Positions 47,930 through 60,394 of a stretch of 64,000 nt of DNA are shown piece after piece (position 1 is the first letter of the stretch; every line of letters starts with the position of its first letter). The stretch covers positions 5,334,501-5,398,500 of the forward strand of contig OX485808.1 in NCBI GenBank assembly GCA_950295325.1. Direction: 5' to 3'. The notes under the pieces are model-generated. The model ran no database searches. It had not been told where the DNA came from and was given only the letters and a program-made list of their open reading frames with translations. The position numbers and the translations under genes are program-made. This stretch comes from Polytrichum commune (lineage: Eukaryota; Streptophyta; Polytrichopsida; Polytrichales; Polytrichaceae).

Positions 47930-48480
47930 GACTGGACATATGACTACTTTGAGTTTACAAAACACTCAAATTTTTTTTGACTTCCTAGTCGTTTCAGGTT
48001 AGTCTAATAAGGCATAGTCAAATGTTACGCAGTCTAAAAAACATGGTGTACATTAGACTATGGGCTGGGTATGCACATTAGACTATGCTTTTGAACTTTA
48101 CATTAGACTATAGTTAGTCAATAAAACATTGATACATTAGACTACATGTAGTCGCAAGTAACAAAGTACATTAGACTACATGTAGTCACAAGTAACAAAA
48201 TACATTAGACTACGGGTAGTCAAAACACATAGAGACATTATACTATGGGTAGTTAATAAAACATACATAAGTAGACTATGGATGGTCAAATAAACTACCG
48301 TGATGATTCATCTTGACAAACATTCTGAGACATAATAGACTACTCCTAGTCAATAAAACATAGTTTGTTGTGGCGTTGTTGACTACTTGGTGTATAGTGA
48401 TTGACTATATTATGGTAGGGTTTATTAGTCAATAAGAACATGACTTATATGGTTAATTGACTATTATTTGTGTACGATAT
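47930..48480. repeat. CACTA left subterminal repeats
   Basis: Short units such as TTAGACTATGGGTAGTCAAT and AGTCAATAAAACAT repeat in both orientations about every 30-50 bp. In CACTA elements such repeats are the transposase-binding sites. Confidence 0.8.
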
Positions 48481-49327
48481 ATGATGTTGGGCATAATTGA
48501 CTAGTCGTTTGTCTACTTGGAGTGCAAAGAACTTCAACATCACAACATCTTACAGTAAAAAAGGAACATATTGCACTGGGTTCTTTTGCAAATTGACTAA
48601 GAAAAGATGGCAAGTTGTGTCTTTTAAACCAATCAAACACATTCATAAGACTGAAATTAGTCTCCATTAGAGTCAATAAAACTTGCAACATGAGGCTAGA
48701 TAGACAAAAAAAGGTATGTGGACCTTTACTATATATGAAGTCATGACAGTCTACAATGAGTTCCCTAATCCACCAAGAAGAACCAGATCCTCTTTCTCCA
48801 CAAAATTGGTGCAAATTGAGAGTCCTTCATCCGTACTTGTGGAGGATTCCCCGCAAGATTTGGATATTGTAACTTCGCATCTTGCGCCTACACTTTGTTT
48901 ACCAAAACACTAAAACATCCCTCTGGAATTTCATCTCCGTTGTAGTTGTCACCTGGACAACCTGCAATTTGTCCTTGAGCAACTAAACTAAAATTCGGAT
49001 CCATTATATCCACACCTACACATCCCTTCCACTGCATACATCCACAAACAAATCACATGTTAGTTTCAAGTGAACATTCTCTTCTAATGTATTTGAGCAA
49101 TTGGTATTCAAACACTCGAAACAACCCAGCTGATTCTCTTTCTGCCTGTCTCTCAAACTAGAAGACAAACATCAATATGAATTAGCACGGCCAGGAATAC
49201 AAAGTATACAAAAGTATATGGGTTTATGTAGAGAGCCTCCCATTCTAAGAATCCTAGAGGAAAAATGGCACCTAACAAAAGAAAATCACATGTGGATCAC
49301 ATTTGGAATGATTTTTGCTCTTGCCTC

Positions 49328-49465
49328 AAACCCTTGCCTACTCTTGCTTCAAACCCTTGCCTGCTCTTGCTTCAAACCCTTGCCTGCTCTTGCTTCAAAC
49401 CCTTGCCTGCTCTTGCTTCAAACCCTTGCCTGCTCTTGCTTCAAACCCTTGCCTGCCTTGCCTGA
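49328..49465. repeat. 23-bp tandem repeat inside the CACTA element
   Basis: AAACCCTTGCCTGCTCTTGC plus TTC repeats with exact 23-bp spacing (starts 49328, 49351, 49374, 49397, 49420 and 49443). The related AAACCCTTGTCTC phrases continue less regularly to about 49830, and TTGCATTCCT/CACTTGC units follow to 50055. Because 23 is not a multiple of 3, the frames cycle through three peptides; it is not convincing as coding. Confidence 0.85.
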
Positions 49466-50378
49466 TTGTATGTTCAACTCTTGTTTGAGATGATTTCTGG
49501 TTTGTCTTGTTGAAACCCACAATCTAAAACCCTTAGAACTACCACTTAGAAACCTTGTCTCAAACCCTTGCTCAAACCCTTGTCTCAAACCACTTCAGAT
49601 CTCAAACCCTTGTCTGAAACTCTCAAACTACCACTTAGAAACCTTGTCTCAAACCCTTGCTCAAACCCTTGTCTCAAACCCTTGCTTGCTTGAGATGATT
49701 TCTGATGATGTCTCAAACCCTTGTCTAAAACCCTTAGACTCAAACCCTTGCTTGCTTGAGATGATTTCTGAGATGATTTCTGCTATCTTGTTGAAATTCA
49801 AACCCTTGTCTGAAATCCTCAAACTACCACTTAGAAACCTTCAGTAGGAAACCCTCACTTACAAACTCTCACTAGGAAACCCACAATTGTCCACCCTTAC
49901 TGTTCCTCACTGCATTCTTGGATTCTTGCATTCCTCAATTCTTGCATCCGATTCTTGCATTCCTTGCTTCACTTGCTTCACTTGCAATACATCTTGCATT
50001 TTTTGCTTCACTTGCAATACATCCTTGCATTCCTTGTTCCACTTGTTTCACTGGCCTTTCCCACCTCCATAGAACCATGTTTCCGCCTTTTTTTTAAACG
50101 TTCAAATTCTAAATGCCCTATGTAGTCAATAAGTTACCTTTTGACTCACAATATGTGACATCCAGTCAATAAAAAAATATTTATAAGCACCTCTGTGACT
50201 TATGTAGTCAATTAAGCACCTATTGACTAACCTTAGTGTACATGGCAAAGACCTATGTATTGCAATATCCTACATGGTAAATAGTGTTTTAATTAATTTT
50301 GTGACATACTAATATGTATATTAGCATAATGTATCAATATAATTATTATGGTATTATCTAATAATTGTTACAGCAAAC

Positions 50379-52948
50379 ATGGTGGAAGGGGAACTTGATC
50401 CCAACACCATGGAGGCTGCCCTTTGTGCTAGAGAAGAACTACAAGCAAATCGTCTTAAGCTGCATGAATATCGTTGTCCATGCAACAAATGTCATGGTTC
50501 TCAAGTGCTAAACCGAACGACGATACGAGCACATCTCCGAAAGTTCAAGCGTGACGAATTCTTCACACAATCAATTCTGGTGAGTTTTTATTTATTCATG
50601 CAATGTTGATAGTTGGATCAATTTCATTATTTGCAACATAATGTAGATAACATGGACATCAAAGCTTGATGTTTTATATTTATGTATGGTGTAGGATAAA
50701 CAACGCCCACAAGTGAAAAAATCAATGAGCTTGGCATTAAAGGCTTTCCTGAGGGAAGGCTTTCCCAAGCAAGAAATGTCAGCTTCATTTGTGCCTAAGG
50801 CCATAACCCAATTGGTCAATTTTGACGTGGGGAAGAACTATGGCCAATGGCCTACTCTACCAATCCCACGGATGACCCCCTTCACATGGTGGAACCGTCA
50901 ATGGGAAATTAGAATATCCACATTTCCGTACATGGGTTGGGGTCTATTTACACTTCAAAATTTGGAAGCAGAAGAAGAACTGATTTCATTTACGGGGCCT
51001 TGTTACACCACCAACCAATACAAGAAGATGCAATGTTATTTTCCAAGAGTAAAATGCTATGCATTGAATGCGGAAAAAACATTTTACATTGATGGGGATG
51101 TGGAAAAAGACAATGTTGCAGGCTATATCAATAGCTCTATTGATAGGCGTGAGGAGATTGAGAATGTCATTTGGAAATATTATGATGTGGATCCTGGACC
51201 ATGGAACAAGAAAGAATGGGGATATGTAATGACTAGGTCAACTAGGCCTATCAAAGCAGGAGAATAACTATTTGCATACTATAAAGTAAATTTTTGAGAC
51301 TTTGAGGTTAGCAATGGACCAAATAACCATTTTTTACTATAAATTTCAAAACATTTTATTTTTGTCTTGGTTGACTTGAGAACTTTACACTTTATTATTT
51401 AATTTCAAAATTTGGCAGAGACCGGATCCCGAGTTGGCGCCATTGGGTTGTGATCCTTATTCATTGTCAAATTGTGAATATCCTCATACATTGGGTCGTC
51501 ATGGCAATCGAATTCAAGCACCTTGTACATGTTCATTCAATGAAAGCATAGATCCTGAAACTAAGTTGCATCGCATGTGTAATGAAGCATTTATCCGCTA
51601 TGACGAAGTCCATGGAAATAGCTCACGCGAAGATGACATCCCTGATGAGGTGGAAAATGATGAGGATGGGCATACATTGGACTCAGGAGATCCTGTGGTG
51701 GACCCCAATTTGGATGAATTACTTAAGTGGGCTAACATTCCTTTATATCCAGGGAGTAAAGTGAAGCTCTTATAGGCTGTGTTGCTTATTCTTAATACAT
51801 GCACAGTGCATGGTACTACGAATGGCCATGTAGATGAGTTATTAACTCTCCTTTCTGAGGATATATTGGAGCCGGGCAATTTGTTGCCGAAATCAAGATA
51901 TGAAGCCAAAAAATTTCTAAGAAACCTTGGATTGTCCTATGACTCTATACACGCTTGCGAAAATGGATGCATATTGTATCGTGGGGAGCACAAGTATCTT
52001 GACAAATGCTCAAAGTGCGATTGCAGCCGATATGTGAAAGGGTCGTCCACAGTCCCGCGAAAAGTACTTCGCCACTTCCCTTTGATCCCAAGACTTAAAC
52101 GAATGTACCGTTGCAAATCCATAGCTGGGTTTATGCAACATCATGCACATAATCGACCAAAAGATACAGGATCTCTTGAAACAAGTGCAGAAAATGAGAA
52201 TTTGGTGCGATCGGTAGCAGATTCCAAGGCTTGGAAACACATTGACAGTATGTGGCTGGATTTTGCTGTTGAGACCCGTAACATACGATTGGGTCTAGCT
52301 ACAGACGGGATGAACCCATTTGGTGATTTCAACTTGAAACATTCTACATGGCCAGTGGTACTTTTAAACTATAATCTACCTCCATGGCTTGTGACAAAAA
52401 GATTTTTCGTCATGTTGGCTCTCATCATTCCTGGGAAAGATGCGGTTAAGGATCATAACTTTGATGTTTATTTAGCACCTGTCATTGAAGAATTTCTCCA
52501 GCTATGGCAAGGAGTGTGGACATATGATGTTGCTGCAATTAATGGTAACCATCGCTTCTTGCTGCGAGCTGTTTTGATGTGGACCATACATGATTTCCCA
52601 GCCCTAGGTCTTGTTTCAGGGTGTGTAACCAAGGGTTACAAGGCTTGTCCAAATTGCGGGCCAAATACAATTGCAAGGTACTCGAAACCTATGCGGAAAA
52701 TGATCTATACCGGTCATAGACGCCTACTCGCTCGCCCACATCCTTACTGAAAAAAGAAAAGCTGGTTCAATGGCAAGATAGAAAAAAGGACAAAACCACG
52801 AGCACTCTTGACAGACGAGATTATAAAAAATGCTACAGAGCGGGATGAATGGATTGCTAAAGGGGGAAAACCTGGAGCCATAAATGACCCTGTACACTTA
52901 GAGGACAATTCAGATTACCTTGGAATTTCATCTTCAGATGAAGAATGA
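50379..52948 (+). pseudogene. Transposase-associated finger + SET domain + TNP2 (Transposase_21) fusion, three nonsense codons
   Basis: Exons 50379-50579, 50695-51285 and 51419-52948 are joined in phase 0 by GT-AG introns, giving 773 residues. Exon 1 has RCPCNKCHG ... IRAHL, like the transposase-associated domain before TNP2. Exon 2 is a SET domain: YMGWGLFTLQNLEAEEELIS, YIDGDVEKDNVAGYINSS and IKAGE then LFAYYK, covering the G-x-G, N-H-S-like and G-E-x-L...Y-Y motifs of SET methyltransferases. Exon 3 is TNP2: YEAKKFLRNLGL, HACENGCILYRGEHKYLDKC, RLGLATDGMNPFGDFN, WPVVLLNYNLPPWLVTKRFF and GYKACPNCG. Stops: TAA 51265-51267 (inside SET), TAG 51773-51775 and TGA 52748-52750. Each is one C-to-T change from CAA, CAG or CGA. 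The frame ends at TGA 52946, before the usual TNP2 C-terminus. The intron that joins SET to TNP2 is inferred from good splice sites and phase. Confidence 0.75.
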
Positions 52949-53149
52949 ATTTCATACCGGCTTGTGTATCTCATACGTACAAAGTAGTTATTACAAGGTG
53001 CACATAGCCATGCTTCTAATTCAATTTGTATTTGATATGCCCAAACTTTATGTAGGATCATGTGCCATGCATGCATACAAATTATTGAGTAAAAAAAACA
53101 ACATATGCAATAGATAGGTTGCTTGCTACCAATAATGTATGAACCCTCA

Positions 53150-53434
53150 AGTTTTTAAGACTGTAGTTAGTCTAAATGTGTGATTGGGTCTTGAGTCAAA
53201 AAAACATATTCAATGCATAGTTTGCTCGCTCCCAATAATGTATGCCTCCTCTGACTTTGTGGACTATGTTTAGTCAATAAGTGCGATTGGATTGTTGAGT
53301 CAAAAAAACCAAGGGTGATTTGGGACTATGGTCAGTCACAAAAACCACCCTGACTATGAGGTCGGGCTGCCTCAGTTAAATAAACATGGATAGTCAATTG
53401 TGCCGAGACATTAAGCCATGTTTTTGTAGTAGTA
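53150..53434. repeat. CACTA right subterminal repeats
   Basis: TTAGTCTAAATG, TTAGTCAATAAG, GGTCAGTCACAAAA and GATAGTCAATTG mirror the left-end repeats, and the terminal inverted repeat closes the element. Confidence 0.75.
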
Positions 53435-53460
53435 ATTTTTCATATTCATGATATAAATAA

Positions 53461-53492
<32 letters not shown>

Positions 53493-55326
53493 CTTTAGAG
53501 ACCTAGAATATGTTTCTCTTCGCAAGAAAAATAATTCCTTGCAATTATTCCTCCTAAACAGATGTAAACTCTCTTAATTAAACAGTTATAGATGCCTCAA
53601 CCTTAGCGTAAGTCCTTAATGATAATTGACTTAGGTTGTACAAGTATTGTGGTCTTTTGTATGATGATACCAGGCCCACCAAACCTGAATACCGTAAGTA
53701 ATACAAGAATATCTTCTCGTTAGATGGGTTCTATCATATAATTAATGATACCATGGATTCACCTACATACCATACTTCTAACCTTCACTCTTTGTGTGTG
53801 CAAGTGGAACCTAACGTAAACCTAATGTAAGTAGGTGCTAAGATGACACAAACCAATACTTCAGCTAGGATTATATTAACAATTTCCGGTTACAGAAGGT
53901 CTTTTGAATAATTATTCGCCCAGGCGGTAGGATAGACCAATAGATGAGCTCCATGGACGAGTTTCTGTCGTGGAGAACAAGTAATCATGGATGAATGAAG
54001 GTGGGATGGGGGGGATGAATGAAGGGGCGAGGACATTGTTAGTTGAGGCTCGAGCTCTGTGTATTATATCAAGGCCATACCATTAATGATACCATGGATA
54101 CACTTGCATACCAAATTCTACTGTTGACTCTTGCATGTGCAAGTGGGGAAACCTAACATAGGTTAGCAAGGATAATTAACTTGGGTGCACAAAAATCTTG
54201 TGTCTCGTGATACTAGACCACTCATTGATTTGATTTTATTTTATTCAAGATGTTTTTCAAGACAAAATGCTTTATTATCATATGTGACTTTTGACTTAGA
54301 TTATTTGTGCCATTTTGGATGGATTAATCATACAAACCACAAGTTTGTATGAAACTTAAGGTCTTATATGGTCCCAAATGCATTTAGGGGCTAAGTTCTT
54401 TTCTACAACTAATCATACCATGCATTCACTTGTAGACCAATTCAATAGCATATGCAAGTGGAGAAACCTAAGGTTGAGGCATCCATAGTTGACCATGTCC
54501 ATTTAACTGCTCACTAGACTACCTACAATTCTATCTTAGATGAGATTTATCAAGGTTCATGCAAACGGAGTTAAGGTTTATGTGGTGGCAACTTTGTGTT
54601 CACTGAGAAACCAAAGTAGATGGCGGTATGAGTATGAATGTTATCAGCTACTTCCATTTGTAGCAATTTCTAGCAATTTCCATACTCATGATTTTATTTT
54701 TATTTTATTTTTAAAAAATCATTCTTCTTAGAAACTCAGAATATGATTCTCTTCGCAAGAAGAATAATTCCCCGCAATTACTCCTCCTAAACAAATAACA
54801 CTATATTCGTTAAATTGAGACTTTCTCTAGTCTCAAATTAATATATGGATCAAAGAACTTGAAGAGGCCCGAAACTATATTGTCAACAATCTCAATTATA
54901 TTATATGTTCTAATATCCCAAATCTATGATGTGCGGACATAAGCACATATGGTAGAGCACTTGACACCAACTTCATCAACAAAAACACATTGGGTAGAGC
55001 ACTCCAAACAAGTTTCACCCACAAAGCATATAAAATATTTTCTATTATTAGCATGCTCAATAGAATATAGACATTGCAACATACAAAGTGCCTGTAATAA
55101 ATGCATATTTTTTCATTCGACAATATAGTCCCAAACATAATAATAAGATGAACTTCATGTTTTTTTGAAATATAGTAAATGGATATTCATCCAACTCCAA
55201 ACAATATAGTATTCGTAAGTTCTACCCAAACTCTGCCCCAATTTTGAAGAGCACACATATAAGTAATTTATATTGCTATAATTACGTATTAAACTATAAT
55301 CATGCTAACACAATCCTACCAACTTC
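53435..55326. other. Intergenic with diverged local duplications
   Basis: A TA microsatellite lies at 53458-53493. A segment of about 95 bp containing TTCTCTTCGCAAGAAAAATA is repeated at 53494-53590 and 54723-54817. Another (ATGATACCATGGATTCAC ... TGCAAGTGG) appears three times near 53740, 54090 and 54415. No gene is supported. Confidence 0.5.
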
Positions 55327-58300
55327 TCATTCAACGTGGGTTGCTTCTTGTGCAATCCGAGCAAGGTTGTCTTTTGCAAAAGTTATGTACTTTTGAGGGA
55401 TGGACACTGATCCACTATGGTTTTTCCGTGGTTTCCATGCTATGAATATGGAATCTGTATCTACCCAAGATGGACCGTGCTCAGAATCCACCTTCCACCG
55501 AAAGTTAGGGTTTGTATCCCAGCCTGTATAATGCCGAATCACATCTTCATTCTTTGCTGTCGGTTGATAGTACTCCACTTGTATTTGTCGAAAATGAGGG
55601 CTGGAAGTTACAAAATTGGGTTTGGACAAAGCTCTTGCCACCCACACTGGCTTCGCATATGTCTCGTCTCCAGGACGCAAAATGAGCATATAACCTTCAT
55701 GACAATCCACTGCAATGCGGAAAGATGGTGGGGGACGACTACTAGCAGGCCCCACGTAATGGTCGTCCACATCAAACTCCTCTCGAACCTCTCCATTTCC
55801 CAAAAGACTAGGCTCCGAAGCTTGTACATCGACTCGTGTTTGTGGCCAAAATCCATGCCTCAAAGTATGAGGGCTATCTTGGTGGAGGTCTGCCAAGGCG
55901 GCACGAACACGTGTCCAATAATGTATCCAACTCCCATAACGATGCCAACATGATCCGCCAACATCCGCTATTTTCAAACTCTCCCAATATTGTATGAAGC
56001 CTGATATACCTTTCAAAATATCCTCTAAATTCTTCATGGCTATTGGCTTGCAAGGCCTAGGCTCCCCATCCGGTAACATGGTCTTTCCATCCGCATCCAC
56101 GCGCCACACAAGAAGACCCTCCGGCGGGCTCCAATCTTGTGTCGTGCACAACAACTTGTATTGCATGGCCGGGATACCATCGTCACGCATATAGAAGCGG
56201 AATTGTTGTGCCTTCGTATGCCCGATCAATCGGTGAGCTCCACTTCGAATATAAGGTTCTATAAATGCCTTGAAGTCTGGCACCTCCTCAATCATATGGG
56301 GGATGACAGGAACATTATCCAAATCCATGTACGACTTCATCAATAACGGGATTGTAGGAAAATCCTCCTCCCGCAACTTCATGCTCCACCGCCCAAAAGA
56401 TGCATCAATATCATCGTGCGTGTGGCCTACCAATAGGAAGGACACAAAAACCTCCTTGAAAATGCCTTTCCCAACCAACAACGACCAATATGCAAATACA
56501 TATCTACTTTTATTGTCTTTGGCACAATTGTCCAATTGGACACGCAAAGTGGGAGGCAACTTCTTGGCAATCACGGGTTCATTGGGTGGCTCTGGCAACG
56601 AATGGAAGCATACATCTTTTCCATCCAACACTACTTCATATAGAGGTGTTGAACCCGTGTTTTCAAATAACAATCCTGAAGAATAGGCTGGCGGTTTCTC
56701 TAAATCACGTAAAAGCCTTGCAAATGACCCTATCGTGTGGTTTGAATCTGCTGGATACAAATCAAGAGCATAATGAGCAAACTTGACATCACCGTGTCCA
56801 TGTGCAATCATTCCTGCAATGCCAACCCAACGTGATTAGATATAACTAAACCATTTTGAGTGAATCCATGTTCTCAAGTACATCACGGAATAAAAAAACC
56901 ACAACATTTAGGGTATGTCATGACATTGTTTCAAAGTTCACCTGTAACCGATACAGGCAATTTAAAAAACCCATCCGTGGCCTTGATTCGATTTGCAAAA
57001 CATGGGGAGGTTGTTTTGGCATGGTCCATTTTGTCATGGATGACCGTAAGAACCTCCAAGGGCCTAGAGATGGACAAAGCTCTATTTGTGTAGTAATCAT
57101 TACGGTGTGCCTCTTGCATGTTTACGTGCTTGAAATAGTTCAATTGATGCGCTGCATATGACTCGGTACCCATCGTGTGTGCATCCCGGAGGCGCTTCAA
57201 CTTCTCGCAATTATAGCACCTGGCAAATTTGTCCCCTCGTCTTTTTGTAATGTATTCGCTAAAGTTTTGTTTCTTGATTGCACTCAATTTTGACAATGAA
57301 ATCGGCTCCAACCCAATCTTCTCGCCAACTGCATTCACGTCCAACAATATGTCTTTCCATTTTGTGCCTGTGGGAAGAACTTTCTCCACAACCTTTTCAC
57401 CGGTTGTGAGTGTGCGTGTTTTGTGCGGCATTGCATCGGCAAAGGGGACAATGATGGTTGCTAGAGTGGCCGTTGTTTGCCTTGTTGTTTCCCTAGGCTT
57501 CTTTAAACCCACGTTACCATGGTGACGGGACCGGCGACCTTTTTTGGCATGAGCAACTTGTCTATAAAAGTCCGCTTTCGACACACCGTGAATGGTGTAC
57601 CATGCCTTACAACACACGTCTATGCTTTCAATGGTGATGACCTTGCGACCCGTCCCATTCACATGTATCGCCCTATGGACATCAAGTTTTCTTGTGGATC
57701 TTAGACGGAAATCACCAAGCCACATTTCTTCGCGGATGGCCTTCAATTTATCCCTTGGAAACAATTGGCAACAACAATGCACACAACAATCCTTTGTGGC
57801 AACTTCTCTAATGGACTCCTCCCCGAGCAACCTTTGACGTTTACAATCAGTTGCAGACGGAGCAGGACGTGCCAATGTATCGTACTTTCTTTGACCCTTG
57901 CGCGGCCGCATGTTTGATTGCACCTCCTTTTCGTTTTGCATGTGTCGTTGCTCATGTTCACGCAAGCTATCAATTGTGACATTCCTCAATGGCCACCTGC
58001 GGAGGGAGAACCTATGAGTGGGATCCACCTCGGAATGAACGACCGATTCCAATATGACAACCCCAACGTCCTCGGTGCCAAGCGGGTTTTCATCAATGCA
58101 ATCTTGCGGATGGGTGTTACGGCAAATCCCCTCCGCCACAACAACTCCACTATCGTTAAGAAGTATCACCTCCAAATTCACCCACGAAGCCCTTGAAAGT
58201 CCCGTACATTCAACAATGGGACACTGCGGTACGGAAGACGAAGGTAAATCCAAATGATCTTCATCCGCACTGTCAGCCATAGAAGCCTCCCCGACAATGT

Positions 58301-58379
58301 CTAGGTCATCATTAGATGCACATGGCCAAGTGGCCATGTCATCAGATGACCAATCCCCTATTTCACTAAACCCATCCAT
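55327..58379 (-). CDS. DUF7869-like putative transposase, copy 2, intact
   Basis: Exon 1 is 58379-56942, the GT-AG intron is 56941-56814 (128 bp), exon 2 is 56813-55327, and the stop is TGA 55329-55327. The product is 974 residues with no lesion. I start at ATG 58379 (MDGFSEIG) because an acceptor (GTGTGTAG / GCAG) lies immediately upstream; an in-frame ATG at 58400 is the alternative. Residues about 1-50 are acidic. Residues 66-84 are WVNLEVILLNDSGVVVAEG. The Cys cluster CCVHCCC is at 198-204. HDKMDHAKT is at about 447, QLDNCAKDNK at about 571, and VGHTHDDIDASFG at about 607-619. These match copy 1 at nearly every block. DUF7869 proteins are RNase-H-like and usually tied to mobile DNA; that role is family knowledge, not shown here. 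No terminal repeats were found, so it could be a domesticated gene. A palindrome array lies in the 5' region. Confidence 0.8.
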
Positions 58380-58584
58380 TCTGCCTACACACATGAACAT
58401 TGAACATTGTCAAAAAACCACAAAAATTGTAGGTTCAAATCGAAGAACACAAAAACCATCTTATATAAACAAAATTGCAAATACTCAGTGCTCATACAAG
58501 TTCATATGACTACTATGCCATTGGGTTTGTAAAGGTTTCGGGTGGCCAGTGGACACACTGTCATCCAAATCCCATCCACACTTA

Positions 58585-59026
58585 GAGGCTGGGTTTGGGT
58601 CGAGCGACCCAAACCTTTTGGGAGGATGGGTTCAGGCTCAATACAGAGAGCACCCACATTTAGGGGGCTGGGTTTGGGTCGAGCGACCCAAACCTTTTGG
58701 CAGGATGGGTTTAGGGTCACGACAGGGAGCACCCATACTTAGGGGGCTGGATTTGGGTCAAGCGACCCAAACCTTTTGGCAGGATGGGTTTAGGGTCACG
58801 ACAGGGAGCACCCATACTTAGGGGGCAGGGTTTGGGTCGAGCGACCCAAACCTTTTGGCAAGATGGGTTTAGGGTCACGACAAGGAGCACCCATACTTAG
58901 GGGGCTGGGTTTGGGTCGAGCGACCCAAACCTTTTGGCAGGATGGGTTTAGGGTCACTACAGAGAGCACCCACACTTAGGGGGCTGGGTTTGGGTCGAGC
59001 GACCCAAACCTTTTGGTAGGATGGGT
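58585..59026. repeat. Palindrome array C, first block (six 79-bp units)
   Basis: TTTGGGTCGNNCGACCCAAA starts at 58593, 58673, 58752, 58831, 58910 and 58989, a period of 79-80 bp. The centre is AG in all six; one copy has a changed left arm (GTCA). The rest of the unit is CTTTTGGCAGGATGGGTTTA, GGGTCACGACAGGGAGCACC and CATACTTAGGGGGCTGG. It lies about 210-650 bp upstream of the start codon of DUF7869-like copy 2. Confidence 0.93.
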
Positions 59027-59857
59027 CTCGGGGGGGGGGGGGCACTGGCGAAAAACGTAGGAACTACGTGCGATAAAATATAGGGTCTTGTATAAAAATT
59101 TGGCGTAAAATTTGTAAAATTATTAGATGTAGTATAGGGTGTTCTGGGATTGTAAAACATGATTATATGTAATATAGCATTTGACAAAACATGATTAAAT
59201 TACCTAAGTGGTACATATAAAATAGCATGGAGAAAAAATGATAGTTTCAAAAATTAAATACTTTGCCACCAAAATATAAAACCGGCCCCACTTTAGACCT
59301 TTCAAAAATTGCATAAATGAAAAAAAATGCCGGCTAATTGCCTAAATACATTAGGAAATGGGGGCTATCAACCGATAAAATTTGCACTCTCTAGGCCCAC
59401 TCTCGGGTAAAAATTGAAAAATCTGAGCTACCTCCAGAAAGCTCGGCATTCAGCACGTGGCATTCAGCCATTTCCTCTACAGAACTCCCTGGACTCTGCT
59501 CCCGCCCTCTCTCACCCCCGCCTCCATCAACCCTAGTTGGCAGACCTCAACTTGGTGCAAGAGTGGCACTCTGCTTCTCTGAGGCCCTGGAACAATTGGA
59601 GGATTCGGCTTCCAAACAATCGAAAACAATCAAGCAATCACCACCGGAAGCCTGGACATATAAGTAATATAGGGTATCATAAAATCAACCATCCAAGAAT
59701 TTATAATTACCAATAGGGTGCAAATAATTACAACAATTTACCATTATTTCAAAAATTAGCATCCCTTATAATCCTTTCTCATAGGTAAATAGCCCCCATT
59801 TTAATAGGTCATTATCGCAGGTGTATGCAAAATATACAAGGGAGTGCCCCCCCCGAG
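59027..59857. mobile_element. Mutator-like element with G-run termini, 8-bp target duplication GGATGGGT
   Basis: The left end is CTC followed by 13 G and CACTGGCG. The right end in reverse complement is CTC, 8 G, CACTCCC. GGATGGGT flanks both sides (59019-59026 and 59858-59865). A subterminal TGCGATAA occurs at both ends. Length is 831 bp with no long frame. It splits palindrome array C, whose unit sequence continues cleanly across the insertion. Duplication length (8, possibly 9) suggests Mutator or hAT. Confidence 0.72.
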
Positions 59858-60010
59858 GGATGGGTTCAGGCTCACAACAGTGAGCACCCACACTATAGGG
59901 CTGGGTTTGGGTCGATCGACCCAAACCTTGAGGCAGGATGGGTTCAGGCTCACAACAGAGAGCACCCACACTGTAAGGCTGGGTTTGGGTCGACCGACCC
60001 AAACAATTCC
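59858..60010. repeat. Palindrome array C, second block (two units)
   Basis: Units start at 59906 and 59984 (78 bp apart), with centres AT and AC. The surrounding unit sequence (GGTTCAGGCTCACAACAG, AGCACCCACACT) matches the first block. Confidence 0.9.
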
Positions 60011-60219
60011 GCAAAATCCGCCTATATATTCGGGTGATTATCTATTAATCTATATATAACCTATTTGGGACAACTGAACTCGTAGATGCTTGTTGTAATT
60101 AACTGCTCATGAATGGAAGCGTACACAAACCGTGTATTACAGCTCCAACTTAGAGAGCTTGCAGCAATCTCAGGATTGGGACATGAAAGAAAGAACCAGC
60201 ATTTGGGGGGGTTCGGCTC

Positions 60220-60318
60220 TTTATACTACCCGCCTCCGCTTTGGGCATCCTCTTTGGATGCCTTTCCCGCCTGGTCTCCTTTGGACGTTAATTCAAACCT
60301 TCTGACTCAATTTCCCGC
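60220..60318 (-). promoter_or_regulatory. Possible promoter of DUF7869-like copy 2: TATAAA with two TTTCCCGC sites
   Basis: On the minus strand TATAAA reads from 60225 to 60220. Upstream (higher coordinates) lie TTTCCCGCC at 60263-60271 and TTTCCCGC at 60311-60318, both good E2F-type sites. Transcription would run left through array C, probably as a 5' untranslated region with an intron ending at the acceptor just before ATG 58379. The parallel with 16431-16456 is the main support. Confidence 0.4.
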
Positions 60319-60394
60319 TTCTTGTCAATAATAGACAATGTATATTTAGCTTGGCTCTTCGTTGCCCCAACCATCAAATGAATAATTCAACATA

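Larger units (their letters stand above)
47914..53434 (+). mobile_element. CACTA (En/Spm) element, 5521 bp, complete ends
   Basis: The left end is CACTACTACAAAAACATGG at 47914. The right end, read in reverse complement, is the same sequence except for the first base (final G changed to A at 53434). The 3-bp target duplication ATT is present on both sides (47911-47913 and 53435-53437), as expected for CACTA elements. Both ends carry many subterminal copies of TAGTCAATAAAACA or GACTATGGGTAGTC. The internal gene (50379-52948) encodes a finger-SET-TNP2 fusion with three stop codons and lacks the C-terminal part of normal TNP2 proteins, so the copy is non-autonomous. Confidence 0.9.

Noticed and set aside
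49218-49493. Leu/Cys-rich repeat peptide (ASNPCLLLLQTLACSCFKPL)
   Set aside because: The 23-bp unit shifts frame each copy, and similar frames occur side by side; it is a minisatellite.
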